Below the pieces are notes generated by a model. It had not been told where the DNA came from. It saw only the letters and a program-made list of their open reading frames with translations, and did not search any database. Of a stretch of DNA of 52,837 bases, positions 25,701 to 36,800 are shown piece by piece. The first letter of the stretch is position 1. Each line of letters begins with the position of its first letter. This DNA is from Phoronis australis (lineage: Eukaryota; Phoronida; Phoronidae), in assembly GCA_002633005.1 (NCBI GenBank), contig NMRA01000284.1:75266-128102 (forward strand). The letters run 5' to 3'. A program made the translations under genes and the position numbers.

Positions 25701-26869
25701 ATTTTCACTTTGTGAACTATAGACTGATCTCTTAGTTATTCCACCGGCTTCATCAATGAATACGTGACATGTATTCATTGATGAAGCCGCGGTGGAAATG
25801 AGGCCTGGCTGAGGTAGCAGACAAGCGTGATCACTGTGACGGAGTTGAATAACGAGGCGTCAAACGGGTTCTCAAAAAATGCAACTATTTCCCCGAAACT
25901 TCCAAACTGGAAAATTTCATATCATTAATTCAATACCATTTTATGTCATTCTCTTCAGTTGACATTCTGCCTTTTAAAATGTTTGGTTTTGTATCCACTT
26001 CTGCGCGATTTCTTTCGGAGAAAGTATTGCGACTGTTGATTTCACACTAATTTCTCTGTATTTTGCCTCACTGTCATTGCCATACACGGAGCCTTAAGGC
26101 GAGGAAGTGCTCCACAGGTCTTTCAATTTTGATGTGGATTTTGAGTCAGTCGAGCAGACTCTGAATTTGACTTGTGTTGATCGTCGAGAATTGCCAAAAT
26201 AACTGGTTAGTTCCCAGCTTTTAAATAGCAGACTCCTTTAACAAAAGCTTTAATGGTCTTGCCAATAGGAAAATCATATTGTTATCTTGTTGGTTTTGAA
26301 TAGCTGTGCTCAGAACTTGTGAGGTTCATTCATTTTTCATGTTTTGTTTGACAACCAAAGAAAGTCAGAAGATAAATTACGAGTCATTATGGCGTGTTAA
26401 TCAAAACATTTACTTCAATTTCACAGGTTTTTAATAAAAGAAATTCATCTTTTTTCTGTACACCTGTATTCATTACAGGCAACCTGGAAGCAAATGGGCC
26501 CTGGAACAGGCCAAGGATAATCTCGTTAATAACTTCCTGGTGGTCGGATTAACAGAGGAATTGGAAGATTTTATATCTATCCTGGAGGTGGTGCTGCCAA
26601 GATTTTTTAGGGGAGCTTCTGAAGTTTTCCGCACCGGGCCAAAGTCGCATTTGAGAAAAACTTATAAAAAAGTGTACCCGTCTGCAGCGTCCCTAGCTCA
26701 ACTGAAAGAAACTCAGGTGTGGCAGATGGAGAATGAATTTTATGAATTTGCCAAGAAACACTTCCAGTTTATTAAAAAGCGAACTTTTAGTCATGTAGGA
26801 GGCAAATTGGTGAAGAAAGGTCAGCAATTTATGTATGAAAAGATCCAACCCAAGTCACGTGTATTATGA
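10625..26869 (+). CDS. HS2ST1: HS2ST1, heparan sulfate 2-O-sulfotransferase (complete, 7 coding exons)
   Basis: This Golgi type II membrane enzyme transfers sulfate from PAPS to the 2-O position of iduronic (less often glucuronic) acid in heparan sulfate. The seven exons join in phase to give 361 residues, against 356 in human. Residues 8-24 form the single membrane anchor, followed by a short coiled stem (to about residue 70). The PAPS 5'-phosphosulfate loop is [10 protein letters not shown] with Lys88. The catalytic His pair is in LYHGHLAY (His143, His145). The 3'-phosphate site is in [14 protein letters not shown] (Arg167, Ser175). The four disulfide cysteines of the family (204, 212, 225, 231) and two N-glycosylation sites (Asn113, Asn130) are present, so the enzyme looks active. 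The start at 10625 has a good context (ACCATGA) and gives the usual N-terminal length; an in-frame ATG at 10559 would add 22 residues. Polyadenylation signals lie at 27137 and 27557. Confidence 0.96.
11465..11720 (+). repeat. Dispersed repeat family R, copy 1
   Basis: It shares GGCTATTCAGAAT ... AATTGTCTTCT ... CTTGCATGTCA ... CATCCCCAAAATTCT with the copy at 22182-22440, and the first half also with 43085-43280. All three are in plus orientation. No protein is encoded and no terminal repeats were recognised, so the class is unknown. Confidence 0.7.
13545..13545. other. Ambiguous base after a G homopolymer
   Basis: The N follows a run of eight G. It could be a base-calling failure in the homopolymer or a contig join. 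No duplication is visible on its two sides. Confidence 0.5.
14380..14580. repeat. Diverged dispersed repeat, copy 2 (partner at 6090-6290)
   Basis: It shares the ordered blocks around ACTCTTGAGTTTGTTCATAA, GGAGAACAGTGCAT and AGTATGATGTTTTGAA with the copy at 6090-6290. Confidence 0.5.
16965..17095. repeat. Tetranucleotide microsatellite (TCTG/TCCA/TCTA)
   Basis: Mixed four-base units based on TCTG, TCCA and TCTA run for about 130 bp. The flank that follows (ATTGGATGTTCATGAAATTT) has the look of transposon-associated sequence, but I cannot assign it. Confidence 0.85.
18165..18740. repeat. Inverted-repeat element with internal subrepeats
   Basis: The left arm (about 18165-18350) and the right arm (about 18565-18737) are diverged reverse complements. 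Both begin at their outer end with AAAACCAGAATTTATC and then carry several units of about 25-28 bp built on CAGGACCAAAATTTA. The 210-bp centre is unrelated. It is probably a non-autonomous foldback or MITE-like element. Confidence 0.65.
19033..19182. mobile_element. MITE, 150 bp, ends CAGGGGTGGATCC / CAGTGGCAGATTT
   Basis: The two ends are imperfect inverted repeats (CAGGGGTGGATCCA and, on the other strand, CAGTGGCAGATTTA), each followed by a G-rich tract. The 5-bp sequence CTCTG flanks both sides (19028-19032 and 19183-19187) as a candidate target-site duplication. No transposase is encoded. Confidence 0.6.
19588..19796. repeat. 40-bp tandem array, about five copies
   Basis: The unit starts TTTTGATGATGCAAACCCTG and ends CCAAGGGCTC. 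The middle copies are essentially identical, the first has one extra C, and the last two carry GGCTTC for GGGCTC. There are no spacers between units. Confidence 0.92.
21592..21686 (+). CDS. HS2ST1: HS2ST1 coding exon 2
   Basis: The acceptor is TTTTATTATAG and the donor is CAATCC/GTAAGT. The exon completes the split codon from exon 1 and encodes residues 39-70, the stem region, which is poorly conserved between species. It is supported by strong splice sites and exact phase (1 in, 0 out). Confidence 0.82.
21687..23583 (+). other. HS2ST1 intron 2
   Basis: It contains copy 2 of dispersed repeat R (22182-22440). Nothing else recognisable was seen. Confidence 0.7.
22182..22440 (+). repeat. Dispersed repeat family R, copy 2
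   Basis: See copy 1. This copy has all shared blocks, including CCTTGCATGTCA and ATCATCCCCAAAATTCTTAG, and is the longest of the three. Confidence 0.7.
23584..23745 (+). CDS. HS2ST1: HS2ST1 coding exon 3 (PAPS-binding loop)
   Basis: The acceptor is TTCGCCGCAG and the donor is GAACAG/GTGAGT, phase 0 at both ends. It encodes residues 71-124, including [10 protein letters not shown] with Lys88 and the glycosylation site Asn113. Confidence 0.97.
24539..24624 (+). CDS. HS2ST1: HS2ST1 coding exon 4 (catalytic histidines)
   Basis: The acceptor is CTTGCTTTTCCAG and the donor is TTCCAG/GTAATG (phase 2). It encodes residues 125-152, with Asn130 of an N-I-T sequon and the His143-Gly-His145 pair. Confidence 0.95.
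25237..25375 (+). CDS. HS2ST1: HS2ST1 coding exon 5 (3'-phosphate site)
   Basis: The acceptor is TGTCTTGCAG and the donor is CAGAG/GTGCGC. It completes Arg153 and encodes residues 154-199, with [12 protein letters not shown] and the conserved RYGDDLRP. Confidence 0.96.
25576..25673 (+). CDS. HS2ST1: HS2ST1 coding exon 6 (cysteine pairs)
   Basis: The acceptor is CTGTACTGCAG and the donor is TGCTG/GTCAGT (phase 2). It encodes residues 200-231 with all four disulfide cysteines and the [17 protein letters not shown] block. Confidence 0.95.
25742..25796. repeat. Near-perfect hairpin in HS2ST1 intron 6
   Basis: An 18-bp perfect inverted repeat (GGCTTCATCAATGAATAC at 25746-25763 and its complement at 25771-25788) has a 7-nt loop. 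It is extended by CCACC/GGTGG with a two-base bulge. It lies about 70 bp after the exon 6 donor. Confidence 0.9.
26479..26869 (+). CDS. HS2ST1: HS2ST1 coding exon 7 (terminal)
   Basis: The acceptor is TATTCATTACAG. It completes Trp232 and encodes residues 233-361, then TGA (26867-26869). It carries the conserved [18 protein letters not shown] and [10 protein letters not shown]-like blocks and ends near the family's usual C-terminus (IQPKSRVL). Confidence 0.97.
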
Positions 26870-27580
26870 TAGGTCGAAATCAACTGTCATCATGTCTTTT
26901 AGCTGTGAGAGGGGTAGGATTTTATTTACCATGAATGTATTACATTTACAACAATATTTTTGATGGAATATTGATGCCTTTGTTTGGAATGTGCAATACA
27001 GCTGTCTGCAGTAAGTGGTTCAACTGAAAAATTGTGTCATTTTTGCATTTAACAGACATTTGTTTTTACATCACAGGCGGCAAGAAATTCAAATCATATT
27101 CTTTTATGACATCTACTCAGTATAAACCATGCTAGTAATAAAGTTTTACAAATCTTTGACAAAATAGAATTTCTCTTGTCTGCCATATTGTGAGCTAAAT
27201 ATTTAGTCAATTACCTTACATGTATTGTTTGGCTCTAGTGTTCCGAGTGTTAATTGTGAAATATTTGCACTAACTCATTATAGGTATTTTGTACATGGCA
27301 TCTTGTGTTGCGTAACCAACAAATGACTTTTGTTTACTAAATTTTAGCAAAATCATGTTTACATGAGCTCTGGACTTTTGTGTTTAACTCAGCAAGTGAG
27401 CCACCAATAACGATGTAGTTGTGCTTAGATAAGCTGAAAGTATAACCACTGGAGTGCATCAATGTTTATGGACTGAGATTCATATCTGGATTTGGAAACT
27501 GCCGTCAAAGGAGTTCCAACTACCTACGTGCAGCTTTCAATAAGATGAATCTGTTGAATAAAAATTGAATGTTGCAGATT
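26870..27580 (+). other. HS2ST1 3' untranslated region (probable)
   Basis: AATAAA signals occur at 27137-27142 and 27557-27562, giving two possible 3' ends. A further AATAAA is at 27784. The cleavage site is not visible. Confidence 0.5.
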
Positions 27581-27589
27581 TCTTCATTC

Positions 27590-28205
27590 AGCATCGATAC
27601 ACTCTGAATACATTCATGTTCAGTTCTTTACTACAAAATGAAAGTGATCACAGGCATGTCTGACTCAATTGTTTATTGTTCATAATCAGTTATTTTTGCT
27701 CTTTCGGAATGTTGTTCACCATGAAATATTTTCGAACATGGAAAATAGAGATATTTGAACAAGTTTCCTAAAAATAACGAATGAATAAAAAATAAGGAAA
27801 CCACAAAACTACAAAACGACGCTTACTTTTAACAATAAACAGGTTTGTTCGTAAACAAAACCCAAAATATCACAGCTGCGAGGAACAAAATAAAATGACA
27901 GGCCAAAAAAGAGTAGTTGGTTCTAGTATGTTTTTTTAAATAGCTTGGTACGGTATTTTACAGTTAGTACTCTTTCAAGAAAATCAGACGAGACTAGCAG
28001 AAATGCAGCATTTTTACTCATTTCTTGGCAAATCATTTCAATTTTTTCCCGAATCTTGCTACTGTAACACTTACTAAAGTGTCTCTGTGCAGCTTTTGAA
28101 AGAAGCATGACCTTGGCTGAAATTGATGCGGGCGGGTGTCTTTATTTGGTGGGTGCAGGTCTCAAAATGAGTCTAGGTAGACATTAGTGCCTACTTTGCT
28201 TTTTT
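27590..28205. other. Intergenic DNA between the convergent genes
   Basis: No gene seen. One minus-strand frame of 61 codons has no recognisable motif. Confidence 0.4.
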
Positions 28206-28207
28206 GA

Positions 28208-28375
28208 CCTTTGTACACCTTAATGTGAACACATACGTTGGCCTTTTACACCTTAATGTGAACACATACGTTGGACTTGCACAACTTGACGTGAACACAA
28301 TACGTTTGCCTTGTACAACTTTAATATGAGCACATACTTTGACCTTGTACAACTTAATGTGAACACATTTGCCTT
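28208..28375. repeat. Degenerate tandem array, period about 37-40 bp
   Basis: About five units with the core ACCTTAATGTGAACACATAC followed by GTTGGCCTT or similar. The copies diverge steadily towards the right end. Confidence 0.8.
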
Positions 28376-29129
28376 TTCATCATGGGGGGCCAAGATGGCC
28401 GAATGACACTGGTTTTCAAAAACGTTGCAACTGTTGAAAACTGGATAATGTTTCATATTTATAATCTCGTTAATGAGCTGTGCTCAAATCAAAATAGACG
28501 CTATGAAGATCGTAGCTAATGCAAGACTGAAAACCTTTGGCAAAAGGGGCTTACATGGTTGCACACAGTACATTATATATACAAAACAATATAAACTGTA
28601 CAAATATATAAATTAAAGCTATCTGTTTTTTACATTAAAAAACTTCAGCAGTTTGTTCCAATAAAAATATGAAAACAAAATCACAAAATTCACATTCTTT
28701 CAATAACACTGAGCGTTTAAATTAAATTAATCATTAAGCATTTCTGCCGCCATGATCAGGTCATGAATTCATATGACTGAGTAAAACCGTTTGTATGTTT
28801 GAGTAACCTAGACAACTGGCCACTACATGTACTATGTCTCAATTGCATGCCAAAACATTATTAATGTACACAAAACTTCAGCCTTGAACATACAGCTTCG
28901 AAAAAAGCTGGTGACCCTTCTTGTTGATAAATCAATCATCAAAAGTTCAAAGCAATTTTTTGGGGAATTCAAAGCAAACTTGCTTGTGATTTCCATCGTC
29001 ATCTTCATCATAAGTTTTCTAAAGCTTCAGCTCAGTAGCAATTAATTCAGTAAACAAACGTTGTGTTGACGCTTGGCTGATATTTAAACACAGTTGCATA
29101 CTAGTCGGGGAAAGGATTCAGTTTGAGCA

Positions 29130-29226
29130 GATAACCATTCACTATGAAACGTGCAGCAGACATAACCATTCACTATGAAACATGCAGCAGACATAACCAT
29201 TCACTATGAAACATGCAGCAGACATA
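29130..29226. repeat. 31-bp tandem repeat, three copies
   Basis: The unit CATAACCATTCACTATGAAA plus CATGCAGCAGA occurs at about 29130, 29161 and 29192. The last two copies are identical and the first has one G-for-A change. It sits 30-130 bp beyond the stop of the minus-strand gene, so it is probably in its 3' untranslated region. Confidence 0.92.
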
Positions 29227-29256
29227 ATCCAGTGTGCCTAGAAGTTGTCCAAACAC

Positions 29257-30824
29257 TCAACTCTCCTCAATCTTTCGCAGCTCATCTCTCAACTCATCTT
29301 TAAACCCGTCCTCATCTTCCTCACATCCCATATCCAACATCTCTAACTTCGTCTTCAGCTGACTCTCAAGTGTTCCCTTATTCTCCGTGTCCTCAGCAGC
29401 TTCAACCATCTTTCCCTTCATCTCACCGTCACCGTGAACTTCACCGGTTTCACTACCTGACACTGCCAAAATATCCTCACCTGAAGGCGCATCATCTTTT
29501 TCAGCTTCTTCTTGCGCAACAGGTGTCACTGTCCGTTCCGCTGCCCCAGAATTCCCAACTTCATCCTCATCTGATTTCAGAGCATCCTGTATAGCAGACG
29601 CAACTAAATCCGTAAGGTTTCCATTAATGCCAACAGGTGGAGAGACTGCAGTTGAAGCAAGGTTTTCAATAGCTGCATCCTTTTCGTCATTACCTCCACT
29701 AATCTCATTATTATTCACCTCCGTTGCCAAAAGTCGACCATCTTCCCCGTCGACCATAGAGGGCACTGGTGACACCTCATGACTGAACAGCTTCTCCGGA
29801 GGTTCAGCTGAAAGAACAATTTTGGTGTCTTCTTCAATGATGGATTGCTCAATTTCTCTCATAGTATCTTCATCAAGAATCCTGCTCTGCACTGACTGAA
29901 TCGACTGCCTATTGCCAGCCTCGTCCAGCTCTTCAAAAGTATCAATAATTTCGTCCATTTTTTTCACGTTATTCAACATTTTCTCCTTTGCATTGGTTCG
30001 TCCGGACTCTAAACGTAACGATTCGGAAGACATTACGCGTGAGGGTGGATCAGCAGAGATCGTCATTTCACCGTCCGAATCCTCTTCCATTAAAGGAGTC
30101 ATAATTGTGGTAGCATTGGATACTGTTGAGAACTCTCGACGTACGTCTCCCCCATTTTGGAAATCATCAAACTCTGTGTCTTTCACTGGATCTGGAGACG
30201 GAGGTGGTGGACCAGGAGATTCCTCCGTAAAGCGTTTCCTGTTCATCTCTGAACGCAACGACTCCCGACTGTCATCGCTTCTGTGGTGAGAAGGGGTGGA
30301 TGATTTGAGGGATTTTGAGTCAAAATTGGCCAGTTTAGAGTCAGGATGATCGTAACCAGACCCCAGAATCCTTATTGGCCTTGGTTCTGGTGTGACATCA
30401 TAATCAGCCTCATTCACCAGTGGCCACACCTCGACTACGTCAGGCGTATTTGGCACCGTTGGGATTTTTATAGGAATTGCGTCAATATCAGATCTCGGAG
30501 ACCTGTCCACGTTTGCGTCCACACTGCCACCTGAGCTCGCCGCCTTGGAAACTCCGTTTTTATTGGCACTTGTGGGCGGAGTTGACGTCGGTGTAACAAC
30601 CACCTCGCTGTTAGGTGAACTACGTTTGACACCAGGTGCAAAACGAACACTTTTCCTCGAATGCGGGAGCTGAAGGTTTGGCGACGCCTCACTAGCTCTC
30701 TCCGAGGAAGGCTTTGGTTTTGCAAGTGGTGAAGTTATTATCAAGCCTTTTGGGTTTGGTGGCTTGGAGGGTGAATGAATTGGCATTGCTTTATTCTCCT
30801 CTCGTTCCTCAATAGGAGCCATAC
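29257..30824 (-). CDS. Uncharacterised gene, exon 13 (terminal, 1568 nt)
   Basis: The acceptor is TTTTTGATGCAG. The exon takes the single G from exon 12 to make Gly521 and encodes residues 522-1042, then TGA (29259-29257). The composition is rich in Ser, Pro, Glu and Asp, with the RVxF-like KSVRF at 578-582 and acidic clusters near the C-terminus. A 125-codon plus-strand frame at 29912-30289 is its shadow. Confidence 0.9.
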
Positions 30825-33800
30825 CTGCATCAAAAATTAACACTCCAATAACAAAGCATCATATTTCAGAAATTTGATTAAAAGAACACAGGATCAACGT
30901 AAAAATACTGAAGGAGAAAATCAGTGTACCTGTACAACGCTTAGAAGCCCCAAAGCACAAGCTACAGCTCCACAAGTTTTGGTCACGAAACCAGCCTGTT
31001 TATGCATGACCAACACTCTTGAATTTCAACTCATTGAGATCCAAGACCAGAAGTGACAAAAAATAAATTTAATTTCAAACCAAGTCAGGTAAGATTGAGA
31101 CCATTTTTTGCAGTGTTTGTGTATGTGTGGTCAAACTCACCAAAGGTGGTTGTACTGTAGTGACGCTTTAAATCCACTTCAAATTGTTTTTCTTGAAAAA
31201 CTTAGCAAAGCCAATTTTAATTAATTTGTTGGAAAACATTAGACCACTTGAAAGAGAGAGAAAACAGAGAAAGCGTGTTGTAAACATCCCCTTCAAACAA
31301 GATTAGGATCCATTCGGAGAAATCTTTTGAATTTCTCCCAACGGGTTTTATCCCCATTCCATGCAGTCTCACTAGTGGTTTCCTCATCAAAGAAGTGACT
31401 CTAATAAATAGGTCATGTGGTAAGGGATTTCTTATTAGATCAAACCTAAATAAAAACTGACGGAAACCATTAAATCTGAGTAAAGAAGTAAAAATTAGAC
31501 TATGCGGGTTTTTTAATATTGAAGATTGGTAAAGTAAAAATAGCGATCTCATCAAAAAAAACCCAGCCCTGCGCTATTCATTGGAAAGTAGTTCCCAGTA
31601 AAGCTTATAATCTAATTATACTGCACCACTTACCTACGTTAGAAGGTAGGCTTCAAAGAATGGGGATAAAACTGGTTGTGGTGATGGAATCTGGTTTGAA
31701 GGTCATGTTCATGACAAGGAAAGAAACATTAAGAAAACAGAGCTTACGTGAAGTTGACAGTGGAATAGAAAGCAGGACGTGGTATCTGGTACAACTGTTT
31801 GTCTGCAGCGACCTTCACACTGAATTCAAGAACTAAATTCGAAAAGTTATTCATCCAAAGTCTCGTCATAAAACAAGATATAAGTGTTTAGACATTCTGT
31901 GTGTGATTAGATAATTAAAATTCAAATTTTACAGTCACGGCCAACAAAAGGAAAAGATTGTTAACAGCTAGTTGGGATCCTAATGATATCGCTATAATTA
32001 TCATCTTCCATTCCAGTCTGTACTGCTTTCTCAAAATGGAATTTTTCCAGTACACTCCTCTCTGTATGAACAGCAGTTGGGGAGACTACTGCCCTCTGCA
32101 GGAATGTCCAGTCATCTCTCTGGGTCTCATCTATCAGTATCCTCCGCTTCATTCGAGGTAATAACTGACTCGGCCCCTTGAGTGGATAATAGGTTGGAAT
32201 AACGTGGAGAACTTTTTCCCACAATTCCGATTCCGTCATGTCTTCCACACCCCTCACCTTTTTGTTACATCTGCCTTTAACCGAAACGTTTATCCCACTG
32301 CGCGGTGAGCCACGTTTCCATGGCAATGTGAATTTGGAGAACTTGACGTATGGACTTGTGTCATTGCCTAGATTGCACTGTATTCCTACACTGAGGGCAA
32401 TGCCGCGTCCTAGTTCGTTCTGTGAATACTTTTGTTGATGTGATTGTTGTGATCGCTTTCTTATAACTCGGTAGTAGTCATCTATGTTAATATTGTAAGA
32501 ATACCGTTTGCTGTTTATCTTTTTCAACAAGGCAAGGCGGCCAAGAGCGGAAGAGTTAGACTTACAGAGAAGATGACAGGGACGGAAAGAGCAATTAAGG
32601 CTACGAGCTAAAAGAGAAAGAAATAAGAGAAAGGCAGTCAAGAGTGACTTAGGGAATCCAGGTCATTCGATTTCAGCTTGATGGATTATTTTATTAATTT
32701 AAGTCTCAGTACCCAAATAAGCTCCTCAGTCAAAGCAAAAAAAAATCATTCACAATTATTTTGCAAACAAATTTCCAGTCCCTTGAAAATGTACCCTAAA
32801 CACCCCAAGTAAATGTTGACCTCCACTTAGTTCATTTGCATCTTGGAAAAAACAACTCAAAGCTATTCTTCGATTACAATGATCATGGTTACTTTTCAAT
32901 CTCCAATCGTATTTCAAAAATGGATTCTCCATTTAATTTACCCACAATGCCCAGACCTAACTCACCAGACTTCTCCCTGTAAACCTGTGGTGACTTGGTA
33001 GCAGCAAACGCATCCGTAAAAGCATCCTAAAATGAAAATATTTAAGTGTAAGCAAAATTTAATAGAGAATTCTTAAGTTGAATTTTGAATTTCTGACAGA
33101 GAATCAACAAAATGGCCGCCACAGTTAAATGCTACAGAACAGAGATGTTAACTTAATAGAAAATGCAAATACTAAGTTTAACACTTGCGTAACTTTTTGT
33201 CTGTTCTGTATTTTACAAAAATGATCCTGCTCTTGCGATACCTTTTGAAGCATCAGACTAGTTCTATGTTACGACTATGAAAGCTAAAGTGCAGTGGCAA
33301 TGACTAACAGAACAAACGAAAATACTGGTCAACATAAAAATGACTTTTGGATGCTATTCTTTGATTTTAGCTGTGACTAAGGTCTAAATCTTGTTTCAAC
33401 TGCTATGTTCTTAATGAGAAACATTAAAGGAAAGAGCAACTGAAAGTACTACCTGCGTAAGCTGAAATTTCTTGGGCACTTGTATCTCGCCGTGTCTTTC
33501 CGATACGTGGGCTGTGGGCGTCTTGACAACGGGCGTGCTCAATGGGGTATGAGGTACTTTGGTTGAGTCTGCTGGTGAAATGGCATGTAGAGGCACTCCT
33601 TTCTCAAGGTTCTTGCGATACTGTAAGAAAAATTAGTAGTTAATTTAGTATTTGATCATGAATTCTCGTTTCGTGTATAAATCTTTCTTGAAAGAAATCA
33701 GAATTAAAGGTATAACACCTTTAAAATTAAAAAACCAAAAAGCGACAAAATACTTTTTTTTGTTAATTGAGAACTTTAGACTTCAGGTAGCATACAGGTA

Positions 33801-36800
33801 ACATACCACAACTATAATGCTTTTGAAAAATGACCTCCAAAAATGTCAAACCTCCTGTTTTATTAAAATCACCAAAATTTTGCATCGACCAGGAGATATA
33901 TTGCAGAGACTCCAATTCCTGAGAGTTAAAACATGTTTTTAAGAAAAATCACTTACAATGCAAAAACTATTTACAGCAATGAGAAGAATGATAATTACGA
34001 TTCAATGGACAAAAACCGTATCTAGCTACAAACTCAAGCATGCCCCCTTCACTGACCAGTGGTCAAGTACCTGTTTAACATATATCTGCTCTAGAGTGTC
34101 CTCTCTCATGTTGTCTGGTGAGCCCTCGCGGGTGGACGTTGAGTAGCCACTATGAGAACTGCCCACTCGTGACGGCACGCTGTGAGCCTCTGTAGACAGA
34201 AGAGAGTAAATAGTAATTAGTACATGAAGTTACGTCATACATACTGTCCAGTCTCGAAGCCATGTACATGTAGCCTCAAAGCCAGGCCCAGATAGCCTCA
34301 AAGCCAGGCCCAGGTAGCCTCACACCTCCTTGGAATTTGATCCTTCATTTCAAGTAAGCAATAACTCATTTCAGCACCAAACTACACATGAAAATTTTTA
34401 TTTTATCTTCGGATGAAAGATGTTTAAAAGTTATACCCGATTTGAATAGACTCCTCTAGCTTAATGTAAGCCCTCAAGCAGGAAATTAAATGAGAACCAA
34501 TTTCATTATGAGTAAAGGATTTAGTAAAATCTTTGGTACATATTGTTCCAGACGTGCACAAGCCACTCTGCTGGGCTCATTGCATTGATCACGTCAAACT
34601 ATTTTTATGCTCATTAGTATATAGATAAAACGGAGCTGAGCAGATAGACCTAACTCAAGGGTTTACCAGTGTGAACTAGTGGGACTCGAACTAACAACGC
34701 TAAGTGCGTCACACTCCTCTATTGAAATGTAAGCAAATTGCGTGTTTTTGGGAACTAAAATTCCGAAGAGGAAGGACTTTCACAAAGACTCAGTCAGCTT
34801 TTCATAATGAAGTGTAGCTAGGTCATATAAATTGGGGTCAGGCTGTAAGCTGAGAATGGGTGTTCACTTGGACGAGTAAAGCAGTAATTGTACATACGAG
34901 AGGAAAAAGTTTTCAATACCTACTTTTAAGTTAAGCGCTTCATACCAGTTCGCAGCTAACTCTTGGCCGGGAGTCAAAAACTAGGTAAAATATAATAATT
35001 ATATAGAATGACTTGAAGGTGTAGCAATCGGCTTCACAAGGCAATGATGAAGAGTACAACTTAAGAATGGAAGATAATGAAACTGAAAGTATCTTGTCAA
35101 GAATATTTACCCAGAGCAAAGTTCTCAGCTGGCTTGCCATAGCGGAAAGGCCTTGTTGGGGATACTCCAGGAGGCAGCTCTGGCAGACCAAGGGAGACAA
35201 CTTTCTTCTTCAGCACTTTCATGCCATAATCCTCACCAGAATTTACTGAAAACCATTAAACTGTCTAAAAACCGATAAAATATAGATTAAATGACATTAC
35301 AAGAAAGGTGGCACCTACTTCTACTGATACATAAAAGCAATTAACCTCATTTACTACATAACACAATGTCATAAATTCTGTGGATGAGCTGAAATAAACA
35401 TTTTACAGGTTATACAACAGATGGCGCTGGTGCACTTGACCCAAAGGTGACAGCAGTGTCATGCACTACTGCGCATTGTTCCATTTTGAATTCAATCATT
35501 AAGTAGAATTCAAATCAAAATAGCTGCAAAGAAATTTCCTGGCTGGTAGTCCAAGACTAATTTTTAGAGTCCTCGCATAAAACATACAAGCATAATTCAT
35601 AGAAAACTTTATGTAGTTCCAAGTTGTTTCAATTTCCACACATCTTGTCACTGCACCATACTCACTGGCTGGCAGTGGATTCCTGTATCTGGGATAGACA
35701 GGTGAGTTCAAGGACTTCTCAGTAGGTACCTCATCAAGGTAGAACACCTGAAAATGCAAAGTGGGGGCAAGATAAGCTTCTGTCTTTTACATGCTAAATG
35801 TAAAATCTCAACACAAACACTGTGTTCAGTATCACGCTTCTACCAAAAATGCTCTCTGACGGTACCAGTAACTCCGCCCACACACCAGGGGAATTATTCC
35901 TAAAGAGCTATAATGTTAAAGAGCTGATTTTTTCAAAAAATAAGAGGCAATGAAGTCCTTGTGGGTGCTTTTTCAGGATCAGTTTGCAGAACTTGCTAAG
36001 TATACTTCAGCAGTAGTGCCTCCCTGGTCAAAGTTCATTAAAGGATACGACGTTGATTGTTTGATAACTTCTTTCCACATTTCTTGTATTGTCCGCAAAA
36101 TTACTCCTAGTGTGCAGATCACATCCGTGCAGTAACTCCCCGTTAAAAGAATATTAAAACCACAGGAGAAAGTTTTAGAAATTATATTGGACTGCAGTAC
36201 TTTGAATGAATACTACATTCATCAAATAAAAAAATGAAATCTCAGTGAGTAGTGAGACATAGTGAAGGTCATGACTTCCTAAGCATGCATCTTCCAAAAT
36301 GTGGACTACATCTTCGCGACACCAAGCCGCCGAAAAAGTGAGACTCCCCTCGTACAACAAACCTTTAATCAGGGAGCTGCATATGACAATTATACAAGTT
36401 TCCAAAAGAACCCATACAAATACTTTATTCAAAAATATCTAGGGCTCTATTTAGGAAATTCCCAGTAAGAAAAGACAACTTAGCTAAATGGACTCAGACT
36501 CGTAAAAACAAATGATCAGCAGACTCCAACAACTCAAATTTCCCAAGACAGTAATTCTACGTGTGCAGACTGCTGGAACGAACAACCTCGATCACATGAC
36601 CATTGACAGGTATAAGTGTATCAAACTAAAATTAACCGATCAACGCACTGAGAGCCAAAATTTTATTCTATTTCCAGGATAGAGCAAAGTGAACTGAATA
36701 ATATTTAATGACCTCTTGTGTTAAGGCTCAATGGAGGCAGTGTGGCCTGGTTGATAAGTGCCCGCTTTCTTTACTCGAGGTCGTGGGTTCAAGTCCCACC

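Noticed and set aside
25742-25796. MicroRNA precursor
   Set aside because: The stem of 18-23 bp with a 7-nt loop is too short for a typical animal precursor.
29912-30289. 125-codon plus-strand frame rich in Ser
   Set aside because: It is antisense to the 521-residue exon 13, whose frame, splice acceptor and phase are well supported.
31961-32641. Independent nested gene of 226 residues with a signal-like Leu-rich start
   Set aside because: The first codon is TTG and the Leu/Phe-rich start is the pyrimidine tract of a splice acceptor. It fits better as an alternative exon of the surrounding gene.
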